A DNA stretch of 64,000 bases from Pinus tabuliformis. Its lineage: Eukaryota > Streptophyta > Pinopsida > Pinales > Pinaceae. This document shows positions 1 to 11,597 of this stretch, piece after piece (position 1 is the stretch's first letter; every line of letters begins with the position of its first letter). Both the position numbers and the translations under genes were made by a program. Location of the stretch: NCBI GenBank assembly GCA_031772625.1, contig CM062813.1, positions 693,232,420-693,296,419 of the forward strand. Reading direction: 5' to 3'. The notes beneath the pieces were generated by a model. The model did not search any database and was not told the origin of the DNA. It saw only the letters and a list, made by a program, of their open reading frames with translations.

Positions 1-298
1 GTGCAGGTTTCGCACCATATGCCTGTATCCACCTGGATAGGTGGGTGCGCGGGCTGTTTCGTCCAACCATATTGTCTGTTAATCGCATCGGAGGCTTCCC
101 AAATCATGTGCACATCATTCTTCTACAGTTGCACTAGTCCTCAAAACTTCTTTGGTGCATACCCCACCATCTTGCGGGCGTAGCTCGCAGTACCCATTTC
201 AGAGCGTCAAAACGCTGCTATTCTGACACTTCTCTTTCAAATTTGTTCAGGAAGTCATCCACCTCACTTAACCCGTCATACGTAGGAATATCTCTTAC
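1..298 (-). pseudogene. E1 second gag-like segment, downstream of protease
   Basis: Minus-strand translation gives an aromatic-rich helical segment with TPARWWG followed by an RRMMC-FGKP stretch, typical of the capsid-like core of plant Ty3 gag proteins. It follows the protease segment after a short linker with a DIPTYDG motif. In-frame stops interrupt it and it runs off the window. Finding gag-like sequence after the protease is unusual and could be a genuine domain arrangement of this family or a join between two elements. Function beyond a structural, nucleic-acid packaging role is inference. Confidence 0.5.
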
Positions 299-980
299 CT
301 ATATTGCTACACAGTGCAGTGACCTCATCATCATGTTACAGTTGAGCGTGGTTACCTCGTGTAACCGGTTCTGCCATCGTTCTATATCCTTGTCAAAATA
401 TAATGTGCAAAAGCTTTCATGCTCCCATGAGATTTGGCCATCCACGGTTGGATTTACCCAGCCTTGCTCCTGCGCAGTTATCTTGTAGATGTAGTCCATA
501 TCGTCGTTGTTGTCGTAGTCGCGCATTGGCTCCGTGTAGCGCAATCCTTCTGCAGGGTCTAAAGGTACCATTACGCACAAATACTTTTTCTCAAAGATCA
601 TCTTGCGCTTCTTTAGATTTATCACTCCATTCATGTCAGTGGCCCAATCTATTCCCAATAGTGCAGGGTAGGGATTGCTATCATCAATAATCTCTATCAC
701 TCCAAAATCTACTAGCGTGCTTGATCCTTCGATATCTACTGTGATTCCCTGAAATCTCCCCATAGGTAGGATCTTTTTTTGGTTCGCCATTCGTAGTTGG
801 ATAGGAGACCATTGCAACACAGGCCTGCCCATGCGCTCCCATGTCTACTTTGGCAGGATGTTCACGTCCGATCCTAGATCCAGAATCACTTGGTCCATCT
901 CATATTCCCCAATCTGCATGGTCAATCTCATCTCTCTTCCTGTTTGCATTGTGTGCTTCTTGACCTTCTAGACTACACGC
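299..980 (-). pseudogene. E1 retropepsin (aspartic protease) region
   Basis: The minus strand encodes a retroviral-type aspartic protease that would cut the polyprotein during particle maturation. The active-site loop reads LDLGSDVNILPK at about 859-885, with DLG in place of the textbook DTG or DSG. The flap and C-terminal half follow, including PALLGIDWATD, the counterpart of the ILLGRPW strand. An in-frame stop lies just after the active site near 845. Placed between gag and the missing RT, as expected for Ty3 elements. Decayed. Confidence 0.7.
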
Positions 981-1021
981 GGTTCTCTTGCCATGGTCTA
1001 AGTGCATCTAGTTATGAGTTC

Positions 1022-1441
1022 TTACAGCCCCTTTACAACCTTGCTATCGCGTAGTAGCTTCATGCATGTCTCCAAGAACGCAGTGAGCATCGATGGGTCC
1101 ATTTCCAGCTCCAATCTGTCTTTACTTCCTGAAGTGGAGGCATCACCGAATCTCCTCTTAGCTTCCATGAAAGTCTCCTTAGCGCGCTCCAAATCAAATT
1201 CTGGTTCCTTCGTTGGAGCCTTGCGAACCCAGGTGCTTTCTTCAAGTTGCTTTCCTTTGTCATCCCCTATCGTAATTCCACTCCGGAGCATGATATTTAC
1301 GTTAGGGTCTTCCTCGCGTGGCTTAGACCTTATCATTTGAATGTTCTGAGTTGAGGGAGGTTGGAGTGCTCCTTTATCGCACAGCCTCGCTATCAATGTG
1401 GGACAATCCTCCATCTCATGATCAAACAACGTACAATACAA
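1022..1441 (-). pseudogene. E1 gag C-terminal segment
   Basis: An open stretch of 139 codons on the minus strand starts with a Cys-His cluster (C, then H five residues on, then C) resembling a degenerate zinc knuckle. It continues with a charged linker and a short helical segment just before the protease. It sits between the gag core and the retropepsin. I assign it to gag-pro by position. No enzyme motif is visible. Confidence 0.5.
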
Positions 1442-1780
1442 GCATGATGGTCACATTGGATTTGCATAATCACGATCATAATGCCCTAGCCCTCCGCAAT
1501 TCTAACATATCAGTTGTATGTTACCTCTTCCTAGTCCCCCTCCACCTCAGCCTTGTCCACGCTCCTGAAATACGGTGCGTGCCATTCCTGCATTTTGATC
1601 GAGGGGCTGTGTTTCAGCCTGAGCTCTGTCCGTAGGAGTTTGATCCATCATCAACTCATAACTTCTACAAGTGCGCTCATCATGTCCTACTGACCTACAT
1701 CAATTACAGAACAACTGCTGTGAATTCTGCGTATACTTCTGTAATAGATGGCAGTTATATGTAGCATGCTTTCCTCCTAT

Positions 1781-2649
1781 CTAGCAAATTGTGCACCACA
1801 GTGCAGGCATTGCGCTTGGTCCTGCTTGTGTCTCTGGTCTTAGTGGCATTGGCCCTCCTCTCGCAAGGTAATTCGTGAACACTAGGTAATGGTCCTTGTC
1901 ATGCCCTTGGCCCTTGCATTCTACGCACCATACCTCATCATGCATCATTGGGCAGGTTGTCCTGTCTTGTTTCAAACTCTTCATCTCCAGGACAATTTTT
2001 TCAACTGTGCGTGAATCTGTTGAACACCCAGGTTGGAATCTTGTATCAAGGTCTCACGCAATCTCATTGCGACCTCCAAGGCCTCGGCTTGAGTGCTTAG
2101 CCTCTATTGCGACAGTGTGTTCTGTATATGTGGCGTTAACGATGCTATAAACCATTCGCAGTGTTGCCCATTTGTTAATGTCATGTTCTCTTCATGAATT
2201 GTGCACTTCAATCTTTGATTTAACTCCCACAGGGTCTTGCCTGGTAGCATTGTGATTTCCTTGAATCCAATGATCGACTGTGCCTGTGACTTTGGCCTGC
2301 TAAATTATTTGTTTAGCGCAGCTTGGATATCTGGGATCCCCGCATTCTGATTGTAATTGGAATGCTTAATGTACCAGGTCAGCACGTGATCCTGGAGAGC
2401 GCTAACCAATGTTACCTTCTTTATATTGTCATCCATGACTCCTTGTGCTTCCCATACAATGTTTATCACGAACCAAAACTGGTCCGGATCTTCATTCCCT
2501 ACTCCTTTGGACACTGATAGCTTTATCGTGCTTGCCATACTGCTTCGCGGTGGTGGTGGAGGTGGTATGGGCGAAGACGGCGGTGAAGACAGTGAAACTA
2601 GTGGTGGTGTGGTTAGGGGTGGTATGCGTGGAATTCTCTGCCTTATCAA
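1781..2649 (-). pseudogene. E1 gag core with zinc-knuckle remnant
   Basis: The minus strand encodes a proline-rich N-terminus followed by a gag core with GNEDPDQFWFV, WEAQG and LTWYIK, matching the retrotransposon gag (capsid) fold that assembles the particle. Downstream, near 1900-1960, CVECKGQGHDKDH is a zinc knuckle missing its last cysteine. Several in-frame stops break the frame between 2305 and 1984. The same protein, better preserved, is at 8483-9339 in E2. No intact product is possible. Confidence 0.7.
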
Positions 2650-2953
2650 ATTTATCGCACTTCTTGGTGAGACCTTAACGAGCTCTTCCTCGCTCCCTCA
2701 TGGAGGTGAAATCAAGGTGCTAGTCTCTACTTCTGTGCTACCTTCATTTCTGTAGATTCTCCCACTTCGCTAGCCCCAAACATAAATTTATTCACATAAC
2801 CCGTTTTTCACACAACAGCATTTTAATTCAAGTGTTCAACGATTTAATGTACTTACCTTGCATTCCTTTGAGCAAGCTTCGTTCTGCCTCGCTATAACTG
2901 ACTGAAGTATCTACCGCGAATTCGGTGATGAATCCTCCAATGATTCGATCGAG

Positions 2954-3260
2954 CTAGTGATTGAGAGCGTGCACGATCTTATATTCTGATGCTTTCAGTT
3001 TACGCACCAATTCTGGAGTCCACATAATAGGTTTGTTGATTTTACACCTTCCTTGGCTATCTTCTAGCTTCGTGATCCACTCGTACAACTCAGTGGGGAA
3101 GTATGCAAAGAAAATTTCGTGGGTCTTTGTATATATGTAGAAGTCTAACCACTCTTCCTTTGATAGTCGCATATTCCTATTTTCCTACGCCACGAACTCG
3201 TGAATCTTCATGTCCAACCAATCTTCAATTCCTTTCTTTGTCGGATTCCAGTGATACGTT
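2954..3260 (-). pseudogene. E1 leader ORF (unknown protein, shared with E2)
   Basis: About 100 minus-strand codons between LTR and gag encode a tryptophan- and aromatic-rich protein (RLSKEEWLDFYIY, then FPTELYEWITKLEDSQG, WTPELVRKLKASE). The homologous, longer ORF in E2 at 9513-9980 keeps the same residues, so the conservation is of protein sequence and the ORF was real. I do not recognise the family. Position upstream of gag resembles the extra ORF1 of Ogre-type elements, but sequence similarity to those is not evident to me. Confidence 0.55.
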
Positions 3261-3439
3261 AGCAGACATCTCTATGCAGATCTCGGCCCCAGAAATGGAA
3301 CCATTTGTTGCCTTGTTGGGGGCTAACCTAGGTTCGGAGTTAATTAGCCAAACAACTCCCAGTACTACTGGCCCTTTTGGCAACAGTCCGCGGAGCACAG
3401 ACTGAGGTCTCACCCGAAGTAGTATGGGAGGGTGCTAGA

Positions 3440-4214
3440 ACTAGGTTTTTGCACCCTTGAGATGTCTGAGAGGTTTGACTGGTCTCACTATTTGTCCCTC
3501 CGTGCAAGTCTCTTCATGCCCTTGTTCCTCATGCCCTGATACACTGCCTTCATGCAGCCCTAACCAGGGATTGTGGAGCTTCCGCGCTGCTAGAGCTACG
3601 CTCTGCGCTATTACCCGAGATCTTACTTACCTTCCTATACCAGTGAATTACCTTCACGTACTTGGATGTCTTAAGTTATAATTAGTTATAAAAAACATTC
3701 AAATATGATCGCGCAGCATATAAACAATATACTTGCAAATTATACCCAATCATATATTAAAACACGAAAAAATGCACAGAAATATGGTAAACTTTCTCTT
3801 TATTGATTCTTCCAATGGTTACAGACTCGACCTGCCTTGCGCACTCAGTTGTAGGGATCCTCGCACTCAGTTGTGAACTACTTGGCCTCTGCGCACTCAG
3901 CTATAGAGCCTTCCCCTACTCTACGACCCAAAGACACACTTTACACTTTCAATCAATCACTTAAACTTCTCATGCTCTTCTATTCTATCTTCTCTACTTA
4001 GAGCCTCACTCTATTTATATAATCCCATGGTCCGTGGACCATGGGTAGGTCTATCAAGTCGACATTACATTACAAAAACAAGGGCAGAAAACCCTGTGAT
4101 CTATTATAATTTCGCGCTCTGTACCCACAATTCGTAGAGCTTTTACAAAAATACTTGGTCAAAACTTGGGCTTTAAGCCCCAAAACGTGTCTTGGGGGGA
4201 TTCCATGCCCAACA
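3440..4214 (-). repeat. E1 5' LTR
   Basis: On the minus strand the LTR begins TGTTGGGCATGG at 4214 and contains a palindrome plus TATA box. Its lower boundary near 3440 is estimated from where similarity to the E2 LTR changes character. A JACTCAG-like repeated phrase (GCACTCAGTTGTAG and variants) occurs three times between 3838 and 3905. I could not assign a primer-binding site, so the inner boundary is uncertain. Confidence 0.6.
4011..4045 (-). promoter_or_regulatory. E1 LTR core promoter: palindrome plus TATA box
   Basis: A near-perfect 22-bp palindrome (4024-4045; 10-bp arms CCCATGGTCC and GGACCATGGG around GT) lies directly upstream, on the minus strand, of TATATAAATAG (4011-4022). E2 keeps both parts at 10796-10829. 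A dimeric transcription-factor site next to the TATA box is the natural reading. The factor is unknown. Confidence 0.5.
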
Positions 4215-5159
4215 CCAACTCATGTTCTAACATGTGCATGGTCTTCTTGGGTACGGTCAAACTGGAAACACACTGATGCATAGTGTCCATGCTAATCTTC
4301 AAGTGTGTGTTGGTGATCATGTGCATCAAGTTGTCGAAGTACATGTTCAACCCCAGTTGGACTTGCCTCTTGTCTTCACCTTGGTGAGTGTGTTGAATGG
4401 GTTGGATGGCATGTGAGCACACAATAACATGCATGTGGCTGAATCCCTTGCCTACGATAAATAACACTACTCATCATGTATGCTCCATGTCAGCTGCTGG
4501 GATGGATCTTTAACTTGTACGGGCGCAATTTCATCCGTGAGTGTATGTTGGGCCCATTGATGTTCTTGTTCTTGTTGCAACTCATTCGTTTGTCTGTGCA
4601 GCTTCATGTTCTTCCTTGAGTTGTTGCTTCAGCACATGCAACTCCTTCTTTGCTCCATTCCTTGTCTTCGTGTGATATTCATGTCACGATGTCACCTCAT
4701 AGCTTGAGTCTCCAAAGTTGATTTCATCATCAGTGGGTCTACTTGAGCTTGCAACTTTGTTTCGCCTCTACATTTTCAAAAACCTTCCTCTTGCCTTCAT
4801 CACATCCACTAGATTTTCTATGTTCGCTGCATTCGGTATGCTACCTTTAGCTTCTGTTAATGATGCAGATTGTTGTGATGCTATTGCCGTCATATCTTGA
4901 TGTCCTTGTCTACGAATAACTTGATATCTTCGTGAGAAGGCAAGCTCATAGACATTTGATCGATTACATCTTTTGGTGTGCTTTGGATGGTGTCTTCGAC
5001 TCTGCTCTCTTGGAAACCATTGTACCTACACTATTGAGGGGCAGATGGACATTTGCAATACCCGGAGACATGGCAACACTCATGGAAAGCAATCTATCTG
5101 TCGAAAACGAACATGAACTTGAGAACTGACTTGCAACATACTTGGGTGGCTGATCATGA

Positions 5160-6490
5160 AGGTTGCACAATTTTGGTCAGGAGGTCGGGAGACCGACTGC
5201 CAAGACTGCACAAGGCACAGTTTGGGTCACTCGGAGACGTACTGACTACTGGAACTACACAATGCACAGTCCAGTCAGGCAGCTAGCTGCTGGGATTGTG
5301 CAATGAATAATTCCAGCTGAGATGGACTGCTAGTCCAGGACAAATTTGCGCAATTTCTTGTGCCAAGCAGCCATTGTCCTCTAGAAATGTACAAAATAGT
5401 CCCGGAGGCTAGTGTTGGGTAGGAATGCACAAATCTAGAGAGGAAGGTGAGCCTTCCTTTCTCAGTTTGCGCATTGCAGCCTTGGTGAAGGCAAAGCCCG
5501 AGCTAAGGTTGGCCCGACTCGCTAATGGGAAACTGAAAGCAAGTAAAATAGTGAATGCATGGCAACACTAAGTGATAGCAGAAGTGATTAACAGTGCATG
5601 CAAAACATGAATTAAATATTCAACAAACAGATCAACATGCATGTGCGTGAGGCAGCTCGCCAGTTGGGTAAACGTTTGTGCAAAACAATTTCATGCATGC
5701 AACAATAGTGAGATAGCAACGAAAACTGAAACAAAGCTAGAACAAGCTAGTATACATGCAAATGACAGCAAGCATTCAAGGAAATCAAGCAAACAATACT
5801 CATACAAGTGAAAACCCAAAAAGTGACAGAAATGCAACACAAGGCATGGGAAATGGGCTTACCCAAAAACAGCTAAGCTGAATGTTCCAACTTCTCCTAG
5901 ATGTGATGTGGGATGTCAAAGCTATAAGATTGATGTGAGGATTGAGATCTGCAACGTCCATTTGATGGGTTTTGATAACATAGAGATTGTGATGTGCATG
6001 CCACAAATCTAGGGAAAGCGACACTTGGTGGGAGGTTTCTGAAACGATCCTTGCATGTAACCTCCAACTGCTAAACATAGATCCCCGAAACAAGGGATGC
6101 CTTTGCATGCTACCTTGAGAGAAGTATCTCATGCATGCAAGTCTATTTTGCTCAGTCCCGGAGGGAACCGGTCAACTCAAATGCACATGCAAGCAACTGC
6201 TTGACTGCTAGGAGAAAATGCACATTTCTGGCTGGGAGCTGGGCTAGCTGCCCAAGAGATTTGTGCAATTTTTGGGCAGAGCAGCTGTCTACTACCCAGA
6301 TTTGTGCAAATCTTGGGCCAGACAGCCCTGTTGGGGAAATTTTCACATATCCTACTCGGAGTGTTGGTATGCAAGATTGCGCAATCCTGGAGCCCAGCAG
6401 GCTGCCATAGAGGATTGCGCAATTTTTGGAGCGAAGGTTGGCTTCCCTCCAAAAATGTGCAATTTTCAAGGGGAAGTTGCTCAGCTTGTA
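5160..6490. repeat. Degenerate repeats around TTGCGCAAT / TTGTGCAAT
   Basis: At least nine short units carry the near-palindrome TTGYGCAA followed by TTTTTGGG-type sequence and a CAGCAG or CAGCTG segment, clustered at 5160-5420 and again at 6190-6490. Spacing varies from roughly 37 to 76 bases, so this is an eroded tandem array, not a clean satellite. It gives short spurious ORFs on both strands. Confidence 0.5.
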
Positions 6491-6952
6491 ACTGGATCAA
6501 GTTCGAATGAACAACCTGTAAGGGGAAAGGATCAACTTGATCGACAGGCTTCCATTATGCGAGGAAAACACTGAAGCTTGAGGACTTGATGAAGCAATAC
6601 AAAGTGCTATGTAAGGTTGGTAGGGAGGCTCCAAAACATACTAAGGAAATTTTTTTGGAGGGTGGTTGTAGCTGCTACAGCACTTGGCGACACATTGGTA
6701 GAACTCCAACTCTCTAAATGGACCTTGTTCATGAAAAGCAAGTCTAACACCTTTGGAAGTATTGTTCAGCTCTTAGCTCATCTTAATTTCACACTAACTT
6801 GATTGAAAGATGTAACATTTGCCAAAACCTTGGTTGATTGACACACATTGCAAGCCAAGACAACACAGTTGTTTCAATTGGGGTTGAGGGGTATATAGGT
6901 GCACAAGTAGTATAGTCATCATAGTCTTAGTTTCATCTCAGGTGTTGCTCCA

Positions 6953-7048
6953 CTGCCAGCAAGCCTGGATAGTACCCCGGTGGAGTCACACAGGAGCACA
7001 AGCATGGCTTTGCTGCCAGCAAGCCTGGTCAATACCCCAATGGAGTTA
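6953..7048. repeat. Two-copy tandem repeat, period about 61 bp
   Basis: CTGCCAGCAAGCCTGG followed by a TACCCC-TGGAGT segment occurs at 6953-6987 and again at 7014-7048. Both copies are near identical. No gene is associated. Confidence 0.7.
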
Positions 7049-8482
7049 CTTGCATCACTCCCCTACATAGGAAGCATTTCTCTTCTTTCGCCTTATTAAT
7101 TTTTCATTTTGAATTTTTTGAATTTTCATTTTTTTTTCATTTTTCACTGTGCATAACACTTATTCATTTCAGAGGTGGAAGAGGGATCCTGACTTATTGA
7201 GAGAAGAAGAGGTTTTTCCAACATAGAAGTAGTTTATTGTATCTCTGACGTGCCTGTTAAGGTTTCCCTCCTCACCTTACTCTACTTGACTATGATGGCA
7301 AGGGTTAAACCAAAAACAACTGACTAGAGAAGGTGACACTAGTTAGTGCACAAGCGTTGTGTTTTCACCAAGGTTCACTTCGAACAGTACGTATTTTCCT
7401 TTGACGTATCATGGACTAAAAGTAACAAGCTCATCATACAGAGGCAAGATGACAGATAACCAAGTAGTAATAGCTATACAAGCCCTCTTGTACTTTACCC
7501 AACTCATTTCAAGAGTCATGCATGGTTTCATGCAAAACTAACCTACGAATGAAACAAGAAAACTAACAAAAAAAGAAAATCAAGAGCAGAAGAAACGTGA
7601 AAGTGAAGCAAGTAGGCTAACAAGAAAACAAGCAAACAAAGCATGTAAGCAAACAAGCATGCAAGCGAGCAACTGAAAGCAAACACTACTCCTACTCCTA
7701 CACTAACGGTGCATTGGCCTGATCACGTGAAGTGATACTTCCAATGCAATCACTAGCGCATTGGTAAACCCATGTTGGTGAAGGCTTGGTCTATGAGCAA
7801 CCCAATTGTGCGAAGCAGCAAACAAGAAATATATAACAATGAAGACAACCACACTTTGTGTTTCAAAGCACCCATGGGACATAAGTGAGTGCAAGTGCAT
7901 GACGAGCAGTCTGTGGACTTGTCATGGAGTTGTGTGACACTACATGTAACTTTGAAGCATAAGAACATTCTTGACTGTGATAGGCAGGAAATTGAAAGAA
8001 ACAAGGATAACTTGCATCGCAAAGGAGGGCTTGAAATGTAAGACTCCTCCAATGCATGAGCAATGGGATCATGCAGTTCGAGTAGAGGAAGTGTGATATG
8101 TGTATGAGATGGATCTTCAATGCATAGAGATAAGTGATGAGGAGCCTCGGGTGATTGAATAATTTCATGATCAGAAGTGAGACTATCCCCAAGAGAGCGG
8201 GGACCTCACATAACCATCAGCTTGGGCTGAAGTGCCTCAATAATCTTGGGTGTCTCAACTTAATCATCAGGTAGATCATCATACACCGGTGGCTTCAAAA
8301 TATCAACTGCGATAGATTCATGATCTTGATAAAAAATGGAAGTAAATGGATCATGACCATCATGATCAGAAAAATCAATTAACTCATAACTACGGCGATT
8401 GTGCTCATCGTGGCCTACTGATTGGCAGAAGTTGCTGAAGAGTTGTTGCAGTGTCTATACAAATTTCTGCAACAAGTGGCAA

Positions 8483-9339
8483 TTATCTGCCACATGTTTT
8501 TCTAGCTACTTGATAGATAGCACACCATAGCGTGGGCCCTACACTTGGCCCTGCTTGAGATTCCAGTCTCAGAGGCATCAGCCCTCCTCTTACAGCATAA
8601 TTCGTGAAGACAGGGCAATGATATTTATCATTCCCTTGACTCTTACACTTCAAACGCCAAACTTCTTCTCGCACCTCTGGCTGAGCCACTCTATCCTTCT
8701 TCAGACTTTGGAATTCTAGGCAAAGGTTCTACAACTCTGCCTGAATCCAATGAACTCCTATATCAACATCTTGAATTGGTGTCTCATGAAATCTCATCGC
8801 AATCTCCAGGGCCTCCGCCTGGGTCCCAATCTTTTGTTGTGATAAAGAAACCCTTAGATGCGGCAAGAGCAAAGCCACAAACCATTTGCAGTGCTGCTCA
8901 TCCGTATGGTTCATGTATCTTCACGTATCTTGCACTTCAATCTCTGTTCCAACTCCTAGGGTGTCTCGCTAGGCTTCATCATGATTTCTTTGAATCCAAC
9001 GATCGATTGCGCTTCAGATTTGGGCCTACTAAATTCCTTATTCAGCGCAGTCTGAATGTTCGCCAACGTAGCCATTGGGTTATCAGTGCAGTATTTAATG
9101 TACCATGTTAGCGCGCGTTCCTGTAAATAAGTGACCAACGTAGCTTTCTTCATATGATCATCTGTAATGCCCTGGGCTTCCCACACAGCCTTCGCAACGA
9201 ACCAAAACTGGTCTAGATCCTCATTCCCCAAGCCCTTGAAAACAGGCAATTTTACTGAATTCACCATAGTGAATGGTGGCAGAGGTGGTGGCAGTGTGGG
9301 CGAAGGTGTATGCGGTGGAGGTGACGATGGAGGTGGCAT
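8483..9339 (-). pseudogene. E2 gag core and zinc-knuckle segment
   Basis: The minus strand reads a proline/serine-rich start, then VFKGLGNEDLDQFWFVAK, WEAQGITDDHMKKATLV and LTWYIKYC, the same gag core as E1. It continues toward a CKSQGNDKYHC cluster near 8630-8660. Stops and frameshifts fall between 8956 and 8914. It would have formed the particle shell. The best-preserved part, 8956-9339, is open for 127 codons. No protease follows. Confidence 0.7.
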
Positions 9340-9512
9340 GGGTTGATGGGGTATTCACAGGAACCCTCACCTTATTAACTGGGCAATGCTTTGTGGTGAA
9401 GCCTGTGCTGCTTCTTCGTCGTCACTCATAGTAGGCTCAATCAATGGGCTATATTCAGGTCATATTCCCTTTCTATCCCTGAATAACTTTCCACTTCACG
9501 CAGCTCCGAGCA

Positions 9513-9980
9513 TCAAGGTAATTGCATAACCCTCTTTTCACACAAGAGAATTTTAATCCAAGTATTCAAAGACCTTAAATACTTACCTCGCGGTCCTTTG
9601 AAGAAGCGTCGCTCTTCTTCGTTGTATCTAACCGAGGTATTGACTGTGAACTCTGTCACAAATCCTCCTATGATACGATCCAGCCAATGATCAACAATGT
9701 GTGTGATCTTATCTTCAGAAGCTTCCAATCTCTGCACTAACTCCGGGGTCCACACTATCAGACCGTCAAGCCTCCACATTCCTTGGTTGTCTACCAATTT
9801 AGCGATCCACTTGTATAATTCAACAGGGAAGGAACAGAAGAAAATTTCGTGTATCTCTCTGTATAGATATCTGTCCAACCACTGTTCTTTCGTCAGTCGC
9901 GGGTTCCTATTGTCTTGCACCGCAAATTCGTGGATCTTTCTATCCAACCAATCTTCAATTTCCTTCTTAGTTTGATTCCA
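9513..9980 (-). pseudogene. E2 leader ORF (unknown protein)
   Basis: The minus strand is open for 144 codons from 9947 and extends in frame a little further upstream (EDWLDRKIHEFAVQD). Features are RLTKEQWLDRYLY, FPVELYKWIAKL, WTPELVQRLEASEDKI and a basic C-terminal part. E1 carries the homologue at 2954-3260. It lies between LTR and gag. I do not recognise it. A small alpha-helical protein is likely from composition. It ends shortly before the gag start with different reading frames between them. Confidence 0.55.
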
Positions 9981-10164
9981 GTGATGCTACATCACACATC
10001 TCTTTATGCAGATCTCGATCTCGAAAAAAAAACCATTTGTTGGCTTAGTGGGCCTTGACCTAGGTTCAGCGTTAAGTTTAGCCAAACAAATCCCTACACT
10101 ACTGCCCTTTCAGCATCAATCCGTGGAGCGTAGATTGAAGTCTCACCCAAAGTAGTATGGGGGA

Positions 10165-11038
10165 TGCTGGAACCAAGTTTCCGCACCCAGAGATGGTTAT
10201 GATTTCGTTTTGTACCCTTTATCTACCTTCGCGCAGATCGATAAGTCCTCGAGGCTTATCGATATAACTTCCTCTTACCAACCTCTAGACCTTTGCGAAG
10301 GTCTACGACTGTCTTTCACAGACCCTAAACAAGTGAATCAACCACTTGCGCACCTCTGTAATTACTCCTAAGTCTGTTATTACCCAAATTGGTTTAAGTG
10401 ACTGATATCTTTAGTGTGCATTAAGATATTCTTCGCGTAAGAAGATATTATTACTTGCATTCATATAACAATGTAAAACATATAGATTCACGCATCAATA
10501 TAGCATTAGATCATAAACCCAATATTCATTCATAACAGAAGTAAATATATCAAACACAGGTATTTCCAGGGTAATCTTCTTTATTAATGCTTCAGATCTT
10601 CTTACAGACTCAAACTACCCTATGCACTCAGCTGCAAGGGTCCACGCACGTAGCTACAAACTCTACTCTAGGCCTCTATGCACACAGCTGTAGAGCCTCT
10701 CTTCTACTCTAAGACTCTTCTCTCTTTCTGCTAATGACCCATTACATTTATCTTCATCAATGACTGAACTACCTTAGAATCTTCTAAGACTCTCCTTTTT
10801 ATACAATCCCATGGTCCGCGAACCATGGGTATATCTTCTAAAGCTAACACAACTTACATAAACAGAAGGGTAAAACCCTTTATGAAACTTTACATCTATG
10901 TGCTCCATGACTAAAAATTCCAGAGACTTTACACTTTACATACGAAAGCTTGGGCTTTCAACCCAAAAACTTGGGCTTTTAGCCCCAAAACATGGGATTT
11001 TAGCCCCAAAATTGACCTTAGGGGACCTTGTCCCAACA
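10165..11038 (-). repeat. E2 LTR
   Basis: On the minus strand the LTR starts TGTTGGGACAAGG at 11038. It contains three hairpin-like copies of TTGGGCTTT-AGCCCCAA (10945-11015), a palindrome next to a TATA box, and GCACTCAGCTGC-type repeats at 10622-10690. The inner boundary near 10165 is estimated by comparison with E1. Confidence 0.6.
10796..10829 (-). promoter_or_regulatory. E2 LTR core promoter: palindrome plus TATA box
   Basis: The palindrome of E1 is kept at 10808-10829 with one arm mismatch, again immediately upstream of a TATA-like TGTATAAAAAG (10796-10806) on the minus strand. Its retention while the surrounding LTR diverged suggests functional constraint before the elements died. Confidence 0.45.
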
Positions 11039-11597
11039 AGTATGGAAAGGAAGGAGACCCTTGACATTGAATATCTTGGAGATGTGTCAATATGTATGCA
11101 GGATGTTGATATTGCAACAAGCAGATGTCATGATGAAAGGCCATCACAAAATGTAATTTTAATTTGATGTTCATTGTTTTTTAATAATATCTAGATGGGC
11201 TAATACAGGACTACTGAAAGAGAGTTGTGGATGTCACCTACAACTAGTGCTCATGTAGTGTGATGGAATATCCTGAAGGAAACATGATGTCGAAAAGGTA
11301 GTTGTATGAAGAAAAGACTAATATGGAATAATAGACCACTTTCCGATGAAAGGAAGGATGAAATGACTAACATGGTTTGTGAAGGAAAGTGATGAATGGT
11401 CGATGCCCTACGAATAAGTCTCAACAAATGAAGGCTCCATAATGTTGAAGATGAATTTTAGGACATCGAAAGAAGGACCTCTTCAAGAATTTGAAGGTAC
11501 CATGATCTCAACCAAAGAGCTATTGTTGGGAAATGAAGTCCCTGGTTAAGAGGGAGCTTGGGCAAGTCATTGGATAAGAGGGAGCTTGGGTACATTC
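11039..11597 (+). other. E3 interior, left fragment (copia-like remnant)
   Basis: No long ORF is present. Two copies of a purine tract AAGAGGGAGCTTGGG occur at 11548-11562 and 11576-11590. The same kind of tract (GTTAAGAGGGAG) recurs right of E4 and directly precedes the E3 3' LTR at 46143. I therefore read this segment and 45636-46142 as one interrupted element interior. The last five bases (CATTC, 11593-11597) are the left target-site copy of E4. Confidence 0.4.

Larger units (their letters stand above)
1..4214 (-). mobile_element. E1: 5' part of a Ty3-type LTR retrotransposon
   Basis: Read on the minus strand from 4214 downward the order is LTR, a leader ORF, a gag core with a zinc-knuckle remnant, a gag C-terminal segment, a retropepsin with a DLGSD active-site motif, then a second gag-like segment at the window edge. 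The reverse transcriptase and integrase would lie beyond base 1. All reading frames carry stops, so this copy is dead. E2 is a diverged relative with the same LTR, leader-ORF and gag order, which supports these parts as one unit. Superfamily assignment to Ty3/gypsy rests on the gag and protease style, not on RT, which is not in the window. Confidence 0.8.
4215..8375. other. Gene-free stretch between E1 and E2
   Basis: No ORF with recognisable domains is present and all open frames are short. The region contains degenerate short repeats (5160-6490), a duplicated 35-bp segment (6953-7048), and many TGCATG motifs between 5590 and 6200. Runs of T and A occur at 7080-7150. It is probably very old transposon debris that E1 and E2 later landed in or beside. 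Similarity to E2 starts abruptly near 8376. Confidence 0.5.
8376..11038 (-). mobile_element. E2: 5' fragment of an E1-related retrotransposon
   Basis: Minus-strand order is LTR (11038 down to about 10165), leader ORF, then gag with a zinc-knuckle segment. Similarity to E1 ends abruptly near 8376, before protease and pol, and no partner LTR is seen to the left, so this is a truncated copy. It is diverged from E1 both in protein and LTR sequence, so the two are separate insertions of related families, not a duplication. Confidence 0.75.

Noticed and set aside
3440..11038. E1 LTR and E2 LTR as the two ends of a single element
   Set aside because: Both have leader ORF and gag on their lower-coordinate side in the same orientation and the LTRs are strongly diverged, so they are two 5' ends.
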